Below are positions 24,928-34,894 of a stretch of 64,000 nt of DNA, one piece after another. Position 1 is the stretch's first letter; each line of letters starts with the position of its first letter. This stretch comes from Bradyrhizobium sp. LLZ17 (GTDB lineage: Bacteria; Pseudomonadota; Alphaproteobacteria; Rhizobiales; Xanthobacteraceae). Under the pieces are notes generated by a model that saw nothing but the letters and a program-made list of their open reading frames with translations, was not told the origin of the DNA and made no database searches. The stretch is taken from assembly GCF_041200145.1 (NCBI RefSeq), contig NZ_CP165734.1, forward strand, positions 2,480,001 through 2,544,000, given 5' to 3'. The translations under genes were made by a program, and so were the position numbers.

Positions 24928-25961
24928 ACGCGTAGCGCACCGCGCAGGCCCGCGACGGTGCCGATCAGAATGCCGGCCACCGCGATGAACGAGCCCATCG
25001 CAAGCGTCGAGAGCCCCGTCAAGCCCTGCCCGATCGAGCATCCGAACGCCATCACGCCGCCGATCCCCATCAGCGCGGCGCCACCGGCCGAGCGCAGCAT
25101 ATGGCGTGGCGATGAATAACCCTCGAGATGAAAGCGGCCTGTTGCGAGCGCGGTGGCCAGACTGCCGGCGCAGACGCCGGCAACCGTCGCAATGCCGAAA
25201 TTCAGGCTCAGGCCGGTCGAGAGCATGGCATATTGCACGGCATCCGCGATCGGCGCGATGAAGGTGAGCGACGTCACCGGGACCGGATTGAAATCGTCGG
25301 CACCGAGATAGCCAGTGACGAACCAGCCGCCCGCAACGAGGAGACCGACGATGATGCCCGCCATGACCTGGCCCGGCGAGCGCCGGAACGCCGGGTGCGC
25401 AAAAGCAAACAGGGTCAGCGCGAGGACGATCGCGGCAGCGGCCAGCGCGCGCGAGATTGCTTCACCGGGACCGAGCGCCGCCAGCAGGGACGGCAGCGAA
25501 TTCGTGTTGACCGTCGTCTGCGACGCTTGAACCAGCGCGATGCGAGCAGGCGCGATCAGGCCCTTGAGCGTCATCTGCGCAGAGATCGCAAGCACGATCA
25601 CGACGACGAAGGAACGGAGATTGCCGCGCCCAAGCAGCACCAGCGCGCGCGAGCCGCAGCCGTTTGACAGCACCATGCCGTAGCCAAACAGAAGTCCGCC
25701 GAGAAACAGCACCGGCGCCGAAAACGTTTGTTGCAGATAAATCGACTTGCCCATATCGACCGCGCCACTGCCGGCGAGGTACTGGCTGGCCGCGATCGCA
25801 ACGGCGATCGCCAGCGCATAGGTCCGCACCAGTCGACCGTCTCCCTCCACAAGATAGCCGCGCATGCTGCTCATCAGGCAGAAGCCGCTGAGCAGGCCGA
25901 CGGCGCCGTAGACCAGGCCGATGCCGAGGCCGGCAAGGATGACGAGTTGGTTGGCTTCCAT
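24906..25961 (-). CDS. YeeE/YedE-family (TsuA-like) sulfur-compound transporter
   Basis: The 351-residue polytopic membrane protein is a tandem of two YeeE/YedE modules. Conserved cysteines lie in LLSGFCLMS (C28), VLSNGCGSRALV (C102) and MAFGCSIGQGLTG (C308), the three positions that pass thiosulfate along the channel in TsuA-type proteins. Uptake of thiosulfate or another small sulfur species is therefore likely. No TusA-like or rhodanese gene adjoins it here. A family B repeat separates it from the oxidoreductase gene upstream on the same strand. Confidence 0.88.
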   Translation of the reverse strand: MEANQLVILAGLGIGLVYGAVGLLSGFCLMSSMRGYLVEGDGRLVRTYALAIAVAIAASQYLAGSGAVDMGKSIYLQQTFSAPVLFLGGLLFGYGMVLSNGCGSRALVLLGRGNLRSFVVVIVLAISAQMTLKGLIAPARIALVQASQTTVNTNSLPSLLAALGPGEAISRALAAAAIVLALTLFAFAHPAFRRSPGQVMAGIIVGLLVAGGWFVTGYLGADDFNPVPVTSLTFIAPIADAVQYAMLSTGLSLNFGIATVAGVCAGSLATALATGRFHLEGYSSPRHMLRSAGGAALMGIGGVMAFGCSIGQGLTGLSTLAMGSFIAVAGILIGTVAGLRGALRVQPLATA

Positions 25962-25981
25962 CAGTTGCTCTCAGGTCTCTT

Positions 25982-26062
25982 CGTCATTGCGAGCGCAGCG
26001 AAGCAATCCAGTCTGTCTCGTCGGATGCATTTTTGGATTGCTTCGCTGCGCTCGCAATGACG
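25982..26062. repeat. Palindromic intergenic repeat, family B, copy 1
   Basis: CGTCATTGCGAGCGCAGCGA opens the unit and TCGCTGCGCTCGCAATGACG closes it, with AAGCAATCCA and TGGATTGCTT inside, giving a long hairpin. Copies with the same core lie at 30232-30318 and 44392-44478. Confidence 0.85.
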
Positions 26063-26067
26063 GTGTG

Positions 26068-27072
26068 TTACGGCTTCAGGATGACCCGGTCACGCGAGGA
26101 GCCAGCGACGGCAGCGTAGGCCTCCTTGGCGCGCACGAGCGGATAGACGGCGCTTGCCTTGATCGGGAATGGCTTCAGATGCCCGCCGGCAAAGCCCGGA
26201 GCGAGGTGGCGTAGCACCGCGCCTGTCGCGATCGACGGCAGGCCGAGCGTGTCGATGCCGACGTAAGTGTGCTGTCCCCGGTAGAACTCGAGGATGTTGA
26301 ACTGCACGATCGGGTTGATCGCGGCGATCAGAATCTGCCGGCCGCGCAAGCCGAGCGATTTGTGCGCGGCCTGGAAATAGGGATCGCCCACGGTGTTGAA
26401 GACGATCTCGGCGCCCTTGCCTCCGGTCAGTTCGCGCACGCGCGAGGCGACGTCGTCGACAGAGGCGTCGATCACGTCGATGGGCGCGTTGCTGTGGCCT
26501 TCATAGCCTTCGGCCTTGCGAACCACGCCGATGACGCGCGCGCCCTGCCAGGTCGCGATCTGCACCGCGGCCTGGCCGACCTTGCCGTTGACGCCGAACA
26601 CCAAAACCGTCTCGCCGCTGCAGGGCACGCCGGCGCGCTGAAAACCTTCCATGGCGGTGACAAAGGGAACACCGATGCCGGCGGCCTCCTCCCAGGACAC
26701 CGCCTCCGGCTTCTCCACCACGGCATCGGCCTCGACGACGAGATGGGTGGCGTGCGTGCCGTCACGACGGATGCCGAGATCGCCGGAGGAGCCGAACACG
26801 TCGCGTCCGACCGAGCCCGCCGGCCCCTCGACGACCACGCCGGCATAGTCGCGGCCAGGCGTACGCGGGAAGATGGCATAGGGCATCAGTCCGGTTGCGG
26901 CCTTGACGTCGGACGGATTGACGGCGGCGGCCTTGAGTTCGATCAGGAGATCGTTCGGACCGCGCGTGAGCGTGTGACGCTCAACCACCGGCGCAATCGC
27001 GGCGACGTTCTCGGCCTTGGCATTGAGGCGAACGCAGCGCGCTTCGGTGGTTTTGGAATCGGCTGATGACAT
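26068..27072 (-). CDS. Zinc-type alcohol dehydrogenase / quinone oxidoreductase-family protein
   Basis: This 334-residue medium-chain dehydrogenase/reductase of the QOR-like branch has a GroES-like N-terminal half (AAVNPSDVKAATGLMP, then FPRTPGRDYAGVV) and a Rossmann half with LVFGVNGKVGQAAVQIA for NADPH. The cysteine-rich zinc lobe of true alcohol dehydrogenases is absent, so it is probably a zinc-free quinone or enone reductase. The start at 27072 removes an unlikely basic leader. It lies downstream of paaK on the same strand but is separated by a family D repeat, so participation in phenylacetate breakdown is only suggested by position. Confidence 0.87.
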   Translation of the reverse strand: MSSADSKTTEARCVRLNAKAENVAAIAPVVERHTLTRGPNDLLIELKAAAVNPSDVKAATGLMPYAIFPRTPGRDYAGVVVEGPAGSVGRDVFGSSGDLGIRRDGTHATHLVVEADAVVEKPEAVSWEEAAGIGVPFVTAMEGFQRAGVPCSGETVLVFGVNGKVGQAAVQIATWQGARVIGVVRKAEGYEGHSNAPIDVIDASVDDVASRVRELTGGKGAEIVFNTVGDPYFQAAHKSLGLRGRQILIAAINPIVQFNILEFYRGQHTYVGIDTLGLPSIATGAVLRHLAPGFAGGHLKPFPIKASAVYPLVRAKEAYAAVAGSSRDRVILKP

Positions 27073-27134
27073 CGAAAACCCACGATTTCTCGCGGGCCTT
27101 GTCGCCCTTGGAGAGACCCAAGTCAACCTGCCTC

Positions 27135-27245
27135 CCCTCATCCTGAGGAGCCGCGCCAGCGGCGTCTCGAAGGATGAAGGCCCGCGTGCAGTATCCTGGC
27201 CTGCATGGTTCGAGACGGCGCTACGCGCCTCCTCACCATGAGGGG
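27135..27245. repeat. Palindromic intergenic repeat, family D, copy 2
   Basis: CCCCTCATCCTGAGGAG opens the unit and CTCCTCACCATGAGGGG closes it, with GGCGTCTCGAAGGATGA and GGTTCGAGACGGCGC inside. It matches the copy at the left edge (1-90). It sits between paaK and the quinone oxidoreductase gene. Confidence 0.75.
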
Positions 27246-27251
27246 TAAGAC

Positions 27252-28583
27252 CTAATCCTTCGGCCGCTTGTCGAAGAGGCGCTTGGCCTTGCCGAGCGAG
27301 CGCTCCAGCGTGGCGGGCGCAACCACCCGCACCCTGGAGCTGATGCCGATCGTGTTCTTGATGTGGGTCGATATCCGATCGGCGTGGTCAACGAGGCCCC
27401 TGCCGTCCCAGCTCTCCGCGCGAGCTTCCGCGATGATGGTCAGCTCGTCCATTCGGCCCTCGCGGGTGAGCTCCAGCACGAAGTGTCCGCCGCACCAGTC
27501 GGTCGCGAGCAGCACTTCCTCGATTTGGGTCGGGAACAGGTTGACGCCGCGCAGGATGATCATGTCGTCGGAGCGCCCCGTCACCTTCTCCATCCGCCGC
27601 ATACCGGGCCGCGCTGTGCCCGGCAGAAGCCGCGTCAGGTCGCGGGTGCGATAGCGGATCACCGGAAACGCTTCTTTGGTGAGCGACGTGAAGACCAGCT
27701 CGCCCTTCTCGCCATCCGGCAACACCGCGCCGGTCTCGGGGTCGATCACTTCAGGATAAAAATGATCCTCCCAGATATGCAGGCCGTCCTTGGTTTCGAT
27801 GCACTCCTGCGCGACGCCGGGGCCGATCACCTCGGAAAGGCCATAGATATCGGTCGCGTCCATGTCGAATGCATCCTCGATCTCGCCGCGCATCGCATTG
27901 GTCCAGGGCTCGGCACCAAAGATACCGACCTTGAGCGAGCACTGGCGCGGATCGAGCTTCTGGCGCTTGAACTCGTCGAGGATCGCCAGCATGTAGCTCG
28001 GCGTCACCGTGATGATGTCGGGCCGGAAATCGTTGATGAGCTGCACCTGCCGCTCGGTCATGCCCCCCGAGATCGGCACCACTGTGCAGCCGAGCCTTTC
28101 AGCGCCGTAGTGCACGCCGAGGCCACCCGTAAACAGGCCGTAACCATAGGCGTTGTGGATGATCATGCCGGTGCGGCCGCCGGCGGCGCGGATCGAGCGC
28201 GCCATCACGTCCGACCAGGTGTCGATGTCGCGCTGGGTGTAGCCGACGACGATCGGCTTGCCCGTCGTGCCGGACGAAGCATGCACCCGCACCAGCTTTT
28301 CGCGCGGCACGGCAAACATGTTGAAGGGATAGTTGTCGCGCAGATCCGTCTTTACAGTGAAAGGGAATTTCGCAAGGTCGGACAGCTCGCGAAAATCCGA
28401 CGGATGCACGCCGGCTGCGTCGAAGGCTTTGCGATAATGCGCGACGTTGTCGTAGGCGTGCTTCAGCGACCAGGCGAGGCGCTGCGTCTGCAAGGCCATG
28501 ATCTCGTCGCGCGACGCACGCTCATGCGCGTCCAGCTCGGGCCTATAGGTAGGGCCGCCTTCCATCAGCTTCGTCGAAGCCAT
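27252..28583 (-). CDS. paaK: Phenylacetate-CoA ligase
   Basis: This 443-residue AMP-forming ligase converts phenylacetate, ATP and CoA to phenylacetyl-CoA, the entry step of the aerobic paa pathway in the cytosol. The phosphate-binding loop SSGTTGKPIVVGYT is present, with DIYGLSEVIGPGVAQEC in the substrate/adenylate region and the short C-terminal lid (GRSDDMIILRGVNLFPTQIE) typical of PaaK. The length fits the family. It is the last gene of the paaABCDE-paaI-paaK series on the minus strand, 32 bp after paaI. Confidence 0.96.
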   Translation of the reverse strand: MASTKLMEGGPTYRPELDAHERASRDEIMALQTQRLAWSLKHAYDNVAHYRKAFDAAGVHPSDFRELSDLAKFPFTVKTDLRDNYPFNMFAVPREKLVRVHASSGTTGKPIVVGYTQRDIDTWSDVMARSIRAAGGRTGMIIHNAYGYGLFTGGLGVHYGAERLGCTVVPISGGMTERQVQLINDFRPDIITVTPSYMLAILDEFKRQKLDPRQCSLKVGIFGAEPWTNAMRGEIEDAFDMDATDIYGLSEVIGPGVAQECIETKDGLHIWEDHFYPEVIDPETGAVLPDGEKGELVFTSLTKEAFPVIRYRTRDLTRLLPGTARPGMRRMEKVTGRSDDMIILRGVNLFPTQIEEVLLATDWCGGHFVLELTREGRMDELTIIAEARAESWDGRGLVDHADRISTHIKNTIGISSRVRVVAPATLERSLGKAKRLFDKRPKD

Positions 28584-28615
28584 CCTTGTTTCCCCACATT
28601 GATTTGTTCTTGTGT

Positions 28616-29116
28616 TTATTGATCTTGCGCCGATAGCCAGGTGCCGGGAATCACACGCGAATGCCCGCGGAATTCGGCGACGACAGTGTCGCCGGCTGTG
28701 ACGCGCACATCATAGATGCCGGAGCGGCCGCTGCGGCTGATCTCGCGCGCCTTCGCAACCAGCCGATCGCCAAGCTTGCCCGGTCTGATGAAAGTGATCT
28801 GGCCCTGCGCCGCAACGACGCGATCATTGTGCGAATTGCAGGCGAAGGCGAAGGCGGAATCGGCGAGCGTGAAGATGAAGCCGCCATGGGCGATGCGCTG
28901 GCCGTTGACCATGTCCGGCCGCACCGACATTGCCAGTGTCGCAAAGCCGGGACCGACCTCGACGATCTCCATGCCGAGGCCCTTGGACGCATCGTCCTCC
29001 GCCCACATTGCATCGGCACAGGCGCGGGCCACATCCTCGGGTGACAAGGCGGCTTTGACGTTCACGCGCTTCTCCCGGCCAATTGTTTGCTCCTGATGTT
29101 CTGCTGGTTGGTTCAA
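28616..29116 (-). CDS. paaI: Hydroxyphenylacetyl-CoA thioesterase PaaI
   Basis: The 166-residue hotdog-fold thioesterase hydrolyses ring-modified phenylacetyl-CoA intermediates to free CoA when the pathway stalls. The family signature AHGGFIFTLADSAFAFACN holds the active-site HGG and Asp, and GKLGDRLVAKAREISRSGR is the CoA-binding edge. Only 4 bp separate it from paaE and 32 bp from paaK, so it is part of the same operon. Confidence 0.95.
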   Translation of the reverse strand: MNQPAEHQEQTIGREKRVNVKAALSPEDVARACADAMWAEDDASKGLGMEIVEVGPGFATLAMSVRPDMVNGQRIAHGGFIFTLADSAFAFACNSHNDRVVAAQGQITFIRPGKLGDRLVAKAREISRSGRSGIYDVRVTAGDTVVAEFRGHSRVIPGTWLSAQDQ

Positions 29117-29120
29117 GCTG

Positions 29121-30206
29121 TCAAACGTGGTCGTAATCGACCACGACCCGCTCCGACGAGGGCTTGGCCTGGCAGGTCAGGATAAAACCGGCCTTCAGCT
29201 CCCACGGCTCCAGTGAATAGTTGATGTCCATCGGGGCCTCACCTTCGACCAGCTTCGCACGGCAAGTCGAGCACATGCCACCCTTGCAGGCGAAAGGCAG
29301 ATCGACGCCGGCACGCAGCGCGGCATCGAGGATCGCTTCATCCTCGGCGACCGGCACGTCGCGGCGCTTGCCGTCGATGATCAGGGAGGCAATGGCCTTC
29401 GGCGGCGCATCGGGCGCAACGATCTTCTTCGGTCGCGGCTTGCCGCCAAATTCCGAGACAAAGCGCTCGACATGGATGCGCTCGTCGGCGATGCCGAGAT
29501 CGCGGCAGGTCGCCTCGATGTCCTCGCTCATGCCGAGCGGACCGCAGACAAAGACATGATCGACGCTCGCGGCCGGCACCAGTGAGCGCAGCAGCACCCT
29601 CACCTTGTCGCCGTCGAGCCGGCCGTGCAGGATCGGGATATCCTGCTCCTCGCCTGAGATGACGTGGAAGATCGAGAGGCGATCGATGAAGCGATCCTTC
29701 AGCTCTTCGAGCGCCTCGAGGAACATGATGTTGTCGGTCGCGCGGTTGCCGTAGAACAGGAAGAAGCGGCTATTGCGTTCGCGCGCCAGAATGCCTTTCA
29801 CGATCGACAGGATCGGCGTGATGCCGGAGCCGGCTGCGAAGCCGACATGGATTCGGCCGGCACCCGCTGGCGCGATCGCACCGAAACGTCCGGTCGGCGT
29901 CATCACATCGAGCTCGTCACCGCATTTGAGTTCGTCCGCCGCCCAGCTCGAAAACGCGCCGCCGTCGACCTTCTTCACCGCAATGCGGATCTCGCCGTCG
30001 TCGGGGCCGGAGCAGATGGAATAGGAGCGGCGCACCTCCTCGCCATCGAGGGTGGTGCGGAGCGTGAGATACTGGCCGGGCGTGAAGGCGTAGTCACCGG
30101 CGAGATCGCCGGGAATGGTGAAGGTCATCGAAACGGCATCCGATGCCTCGCGACGGAGATCGCTGACGGCCAGGCGGTGGAAGCGCGGGGCGGCTGCGGA
30201 CATCAT
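29121..30206 (-). CDS. paaE: 1,2-phenylacetyl-CoA epoxidase, reductase subunit E
   Basis: This roughly 361-residue reductase passes electrons from NADPH to the di-iron PaaA subunit. The N-terminal FAD domain has RRSYSICSGPDDGEIR, the middle NAD domain FAAGSGITPILSIVKGIL, and the C-terminal plant-type 2Fe-2S domain ACKGGMCSTCRAKL with the last ligand in FILTCQAKP. ATG at 30206 is preferred because AGGG lies 5 bp upstream; a GTG at 30212 would add two residues. A family B repeat and about 130 bp separate it from paaD, which may lower expression relative to paaABCD. Confidence 0.95.
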   Translation of the reverse strand: MMSAAAPRFHRLAVSDLRREASDAVSMTFTIPGDLAGDYAFTPGQYLTLRTTLDGEEVRRSYSICSGPDDGEIRIAVKKVDGGAFSSWAADELKCGDELDVMTPTGRFGAIAPAGAGRIHVGFAAGSGITPILSIVKGILARERNSRFFLFYGNRATDNIMFLEALEELKDRFIDRLSIFHVISGEEQDIPILHGRLDGDKVRVLLRSLVPAASVDHVFVCGPLGMSEDIEATCRDLGIADERIHVERFVSEFGGKPRPKKIVAPDAPPKAIASLIIDGKRRDVPVAEDEAILDAALRAGVDLPFACKGGMCSTCRAKLVEGEAPMDINYSLEPWELKAGFILTCQAKPSSERVVVDYDHV

Positions 30207-30231
30207 GGACACCCTACATTGATCCCACCGC

Positions 30232-30318
30232 CGTCATTGCGAGGAGCTCTTGCGACGAAGCAATCCAGACTATGTCCGCGGAGGCAGTCTGGATTGCTTC
30301 GCTTCGCTCGCGATGACG
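30232..30318. repeat. Palindromic intergenic repeat, family B, copy 2, inside the paa operon
   Basis: CGTCATTGCGAGGAGCTCTT and GCGACGAAGCAATCCAGACT face AGTCTGGATTGCTTCGCTTC and GCTCGCGATGACG. It lies between paaD and paaE, so if the operon is transcribed as one unit this hairpin is in the mRNA and may affect stability of the upstream segment. Confidence 0.85.
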
Positions 30319-30341
30319 GCGGGGTTGGCATGGTGCTTCTC

Positions 30342-30845
30342 TCAATGACACTTGAAATAGTCGAAAGGTTCGCGGCAGGCCTGGCAGCGCCACAGCGCCT
30401 TGCAGGAGGTCGAGCCGAATTCGGACAGGAGTTCGGTCTTCTCCGAGCCGCATTGCGGGCACGCAACCGCTTGCTCGCCGAACAGCGCTCGGCGTGAGCT
30501 CGCAGCCTGCGGCGGTGCGATGCCATAGGCGCGCAGCTTGAGGCGCCCCTTCTCGCTCATCCAGTCCGTGGACCAGGCCGGCGACAGAACCGTGCGAACC
30601 TTCGGATGACGAAAGCCGGCGCGTTCCAACGCGAGCTCGATTTCGAGCGCGATCACGTTCATGGCCGGGCAGCCCGAATAGGTCGGCGTGATCGCGACTT
30701 CGACGTGATCGCCGCTCAAGGTCACATCGCGCAACACGCCGAGATCGGCGATGGTCAGCACCGGAATTTCGGGATCGACCACGCTCGCCGCGGCGTCCCA
30801 GGCGCGCCGACGCAATTCGCTGTCGTGTTCCAGCACGGTCACCAT
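30342..30845 (-). CDS. paaD: 1,2-phenylacetyl-CoA epoxidase subunit PaaD
   Basis: The 167-residue protein combines a DUF59/MIP18-type domain (ASVVDPEIPVLTIADLGVLR) with a C-terminal four-cysteine metal site (VACPQCGSEKTEL and WRCQACREPFDYFKCH). PaaD is thought to assist Fe-S or di-iron centre assembly in the PaaABCE complex. Its ATG at 30845 overlaps the end of paaC by 7 bp, indicating translational coupling. Confidence 0.95.
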   Translation of the reverse strand: MVTVLEHDSELRRRAWDAAASVVDPEIPVLTIADLGVLRDVTLSGDHVEVAITPTYSGCPAMNVIALEIELALERAGFRHPKVRTVLSPAWSTDWMSEKGRLKLRAYGIAPPQAASSRRALFGEQAVACPQCGSEKTELLSEFGSTSCKALWRCQACREPFDYFKCH

Positions 30846-31615
30846 GTCAGCCCCGGAAACGTCCGCTGCATCGATTGCAGCTCGGACAGGAGATGGCCGA
30901 GATGCTCGCTGTGACGTCCGGCACGGCCGCCCTGCTGCATCCAGTCGGTCTGCGGCAGCTCGAGCGTTGCTTCGCCGATGACACCGGCGAGCGTCGCCAG
31001 CCAGCGACCGCGCAAGCTGCCGGGATCGATGGCGACACCGGCATCGATCAGAGCGCGCTCCCCTTCATCCACCGCGAACATCTCTCCGGTAAAGGCCCAG
31101 AGGTGATCGATCGCAGTCTGCGCGCGGGCGTGGCTTTCGTCCGTGCCGTCGCCGAGCCGGATGATCCATTCCGAGGCATGGCGCAGGTGATAGGCGCTCT
31201 CCTTCTCCGACTTGGCGGCAATGGCCGCGAGCGTCGCATCGCGCGAGCTCATCATTGCGCGCCAGTAGAGATCGGCGAAGGCGGAATAAAAGAACTGCCG
31301 CACCAGGGTCTGCGCGAAGTCGCCGTTCGGTTGCTCGAGCAGCAGCAGATTGCGGTACTGCCGGACATCGCGCAAATAGGCGAGCTTGTCCTCGTCGTGG
31401 TCCTTGCCTTCGACCTTGGCGGCGTAGGTATAGAGTTCGCGGGCCTGGCCGATGAGGTCGAGTGCGATGTTGGAGAGCGCCATGTCCTCTTCCAGCATCG
31501 GCGCGTGTCCGCACCACTCCGACAGCCGATGGCCGAGGATCAGCGCATCGTCGGCGCGGCGCAGCGCGTAGAGCACCAGCGGCGTTTCGGCGATCTGGAT
31601 GTTGGCGCTCGCCAT
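30839..31615 (-). CDS. paaC: 1,2-phenylacetyl-CoA epoxidase structural subunit PaaC
   Basis: The 258-residue ferritin-like protein forms the heterotetrameric core with PaaA but lacks a working di-iron site. Family blocks are RADDALILGHRLSEWCGHAP, EEDMALSNIALDLIGQAREL and SAYHLRHASEWIIRLGDGT. The start at 31615 overlaps the paaB stop in a TGATG arrangement, so translation is coupled. The reading frame remains open upstream into paaB, but those residues are not PaaC-like. Confidence 0.95.
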   Translation of the reverse strand: MASANIQIAETPLVLYALRRADDALILGHRLSEWCGHAPMLEEDMALSNIALDLIGQARELYTYAAKVEGKDHDEDKLAYLRDVRQYRNLLLLEQPNGDFAQTLVRQFFYSAFADLYWRAMMSSRDATLAAIAAKSEKESAYHLRHASEWIIRLGDGTDESHARAQTAIDHLWAFTGEMFAVDEGERALIDAGVAIDPGSLRGRWLATLAGVIGEATLELPQTDWMQQGGRAGRHSEHLGHLLSELQSMQRTFPGLTW

Positions 31616-31902
31616 CACATGTGCCCCACTTCTTCCGGGACCTCGTAGAAGGTCGGGTGCCGGTAGATCTTCGATTCCGCCGGCTCGAACATCATGCCCT
31701 TCTCGGCGGGATCGCTCGCGGTGATCGCGGTCGACGGCACCACCCAGATCGAGAGGCCCTCGCCCCGGCGCGTGTAGATATCGCGGGCGGCCTGCAGCGC
31801 CATGGTGGCGTCGCTCGCATGCAGCGAGCCGACATGCTTGTGCGCGAGCCCGTTGCGGCTGCGAATGAAGACTTCCCATAGCGGCGTGTTCGGCGTGGCC
31901 AT
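31615..31902 (-). CDS. paaB: 1,2-phenylacetyl-CoA epoxidase subunit PaaB
   Basis: The small 95-residue subunit links PaaAC heterodimers in the epoxidase. [20 protein letters not shown] and [20 protein letters not shown] are typical. The start at 31902 lies 10 bp after the paaA stop. The frame is open further upstream but that stretch lies within paaA and has no PaaB similarity. Confidence 0.95.
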   Translation of the reverse strand: MATPNTPLWEVFIRSRNGLAHKHVGSLHASDATMALQAARDIYTRRGEGLSIWVVPSTAITASDPAEKGMMFEPAESKIYRHPTFYEVPEEVGHM

Positions 31903-31912
31903 TACGATCTCC

Positions 31913-32905
<993 letters not shown>

Positions 32906-32932
32906 GCGCATCCTCCCGATTTATTGGGAGAC

Positions 32933-32960
32933 AATATATAACAAGAATTTATTCATGCAA
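32933..32960 (-). promoter_or_regulatory. Promoter of the paaA operon in an AT-rich partial dyad
   Basis: On the minus strand TTGCAT (32960-32955) and TATATT (32938-32933) are 16 bp apart, a good sigma-70 promoter giving a short leader before GGGAGG. It lies in an AT-rich island (about 32931-32980) with outer TATAT words on both sides (TATATAACA and the complement of TGTAACATATA), an imperfect dyad that could be the PaaX operator. It does not obviously match the E. coli PaaX consensus as I remember it. Confidence 0.6.
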
Positions 32961-32981
32961 GATATTTCTGTAACATATAGC

Positions 32982-33848
32982 TCAAGCCTCGAACCTCCTT
33001 TCCAGGAGTTTCCGCGCCGGCGGCAACGCGCCCTTTTCATTGGTTCCATGGGCGTCCAGCCATTGCTCGGACCGGGCGAGCAGCGCGCGATAGATCTCGC
33101 CGCAGAGTTCACGGGCGGCCCTGCCCGGCCAATCCACAGGGAGCAGGCTCTCGGGCAATAGCGGGTCGCGCAGCACGACGCGGCGGTAGTAGTGGATGAG
33201 CAGGATGCGCGCGGTAAAAGCGTCGGCCTCGGAGAGGGACGTACCGCGCGCGATCGCAGCGTGAAGCGGCTCGAACATTGTCATGAACTTGAGGTAGGCC
33301 TCCGCGGTGCGGTCGAGCGGCCAGCTTGCGCTGAGCAGACGCCGCCCGCTGTCGTCCTCGGCCGAGACTTCAAGACGGATCGCGCCCGCGGCCTCGTCCG
33401 GGACCGGCACGCCTGACGGCGCCACCCACACGCCCGGCAACGGACTGCCGAAGCCCGCATTGCGCAGCGCCTCGCGCGAGGCGTCCCGATCCTCGCCATT
33501 GCCAATCAGCAGGAGCTCGAAGCGACCGGTCCAGTCGGACGGTGGCGGATCATAGATGTGGCGGGTCGCAGCCTCGAAGGTCTGGCCGCCCTTTTCGGCG
33601 AGCCGATAAAAGCTGTTGCGGCCAACCTTTTCGCGCGTCAGCCAGCCGTCGGCGGCGAGGCGCGACATCGCCGTGCGCACCACGCCGCTGTCGATGGCCA
33701 GGCCTTCAAAAAACTCGAGCAGCGTGCCGAGCCACACCGAGCCGCCGCGCGGCACGATGGCGTCGCCGAACACGGTGACAACGATGGAGCCCGTGCGCGA
33801 CGGCTCGCGCTTGAGCTGATCGACGATGCGGGAGAGCGGATACGCCAT
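32982..33848 (-). CDS. paaX: Phenylacetic acid degradation repressor PaaX
   Basis: The 288-residue regulator has the PaaX layout: an N-terminal winged helix (RTAMSRLAADGWLTREKVGR), a central PaaX domain (YDPPPSDWTGRFELLLI) and the C-terminal domain with ILLIHYYRRVVLRDPLLPE. Phenylacetyl-CoA is the known inducer of the family. It lies 76 bp upstream of paaA on the same strand, with the operon promoter between, so it can repress paaA at close range and might share read-through transcripts. Confidence 0.95.
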   Translation of the reverse strand: MAYPLSRIVDQLKREPSRTGSIVVTVFGDAIVPRGGSVWLGTLLEFFEGLAIDSGVVRTAMSRLAADGWLTREKVGRNSFYRLAEKGGQTFEAATRHIYDPPPSDWTGRFELLLIGNGEDRDASREALRNAGFGSPLPGVWVAPSGVPVPDEAAGAIRLEVSAEDDSGRRLLSASWPLDRTAEAYLKFMTMFEPLHAAIARGTSLSEADAFTARILLIHYYRRVVLRDPLLPESLLPVDWPGRAARELCGEIYRALLARSEQWLDAHGTNEKGALPPARKLLERRFEA

Positions 33849-33935
33849 GCGCGAGGCTTAGCGCAATTTGATCAGGCGGGACAATGGACCGGCGCGATGC
33901 TCTTCCTTCTCCCTCTCCCGCTTGCAAGCGGGGCA

Positions 33936-34706
33936 CTACCGATGCGGATCGGGATAGACCAGGCTGCGCCAGCCGCTGCGATCAAAAGGCTGCCACGCGT
34001 CTTCCTTCTGCGCGAGGCGATCGGCCACCGCGTAAACAGCGGCCGGATGGTGTCCCATGCCGCAATGGCTGCTCTCGACCTCGATGCTCTCGGTCTGGGT
34101 ACCCGATTTCTCCATGCAGCCCTGCCAGGCGCAGACGCCGTCAGTGCGGCTGAAAATCGCGGTGGTCGGCACCGGTGGTGGAGCGGCGAGGTCGCCGCCA
34201 AAGCGCGGATCGGCCTGGTCGGCGCGCTGTCCGCTGGCCCATTCATAAACGCGCCAGGCGTTGGTCGATTTGGGATCGCCCGCGAAGGGGCTGCCGAGCG
34301 TGATCACCTGGCGCACGCGCGCCGGCACCATCTTGGCGAGCTGGCGCGCATAGAGACCGCCGAGGCTCCAGCCGACCAGGCTAACCTTGCGGCCATGCGT
34401 GTCGTTAAGCTCCTCGATCAGATCGAGCATCGCATCCTGCACGCCCGGGCGCAGGCCGTAGTTGCGTCCCTGGCGCCAGCCGGCGACCGCATAACCCTTG
34501 CTCGCGAGAAACGAACGCAGCGGGCGCGTCGACGTATCGGACGCCACGAGGCCGGGCAGCACCAGGACCGGATGGCCGTCGCCCCGCGGCGCGAGGCTCA
34601 ACAGCGGCAGCGCGCCGAGGAATGCACCGAGTTCGTGGATCGCGCGGCCTTCCAGAAACATCAAAGTGCGGGACGGCGGACGCAGCGTCTGGGCAGAAGC
34701 GGTCAT
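33936..34706 (-). CDS. Alpha/beta hydrolase (lipase-like), paralogue of the 47159 gene
   Basis: The 256-residue hydrolase has nucleophile elbow SLVGWSLGGLYARQLAK (Ser in GWSLG), an oxyanion region PRGDGHPVLVLPGL and a late His in ESSHCGMGHHPAAVY. The start at 34706 (MTASAQT) is preferred because AGGGGA lies 6 bp upstream. The protein closely resembles the product at 47159-47893, sharing RGDGHPVL, LPG, RKVSLVGWSLGGLYAR and VITLGSPFA. Class I lipase or polyester/lipid esterase activity is a reasonable guess. It lies upstream of paaX but separately. Confidence 0.85.
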   Translation of the reverse strand: MTASAQTLRPPSRTLMFLEGRAIHELGAFLGALPLLSLAPRGDGHPVLVLPGLVASDTSTRPLRSFLASKGYAVAGWRQGRNYGLRPGVQDAMLDLIEELNDTHGRKVSLVGWSLGGLYARQLAKMVPARVRQVITLGSPFAGDPKSTNAWRVYEWASGQRADQADPRFGGDLAAPPPVPTTAIFSRTDGVCAWQGCMEKSGTQTESIEVESSHCGMGHHPAAVYAVADRLAQKEDAWQPFDRSGWRSLVYPDPHR

Positions 34707-34894
34707 CAATATTCCCCTGGGAAGCTGCCGGTCGCGATGCCGGCAAATGGGTATCAATTCCAATACGCCGGCTTCTCAAACGTTCCGCATCGCAACATGA
34801 ATCATGTTAGGCGGCCGGTTCCCGACATTCAAGCGGGAGAGATGCGGGGCCACAATAGGCGCGGGCGTGAATGCCAACGTCCGTGACGCAAAAG

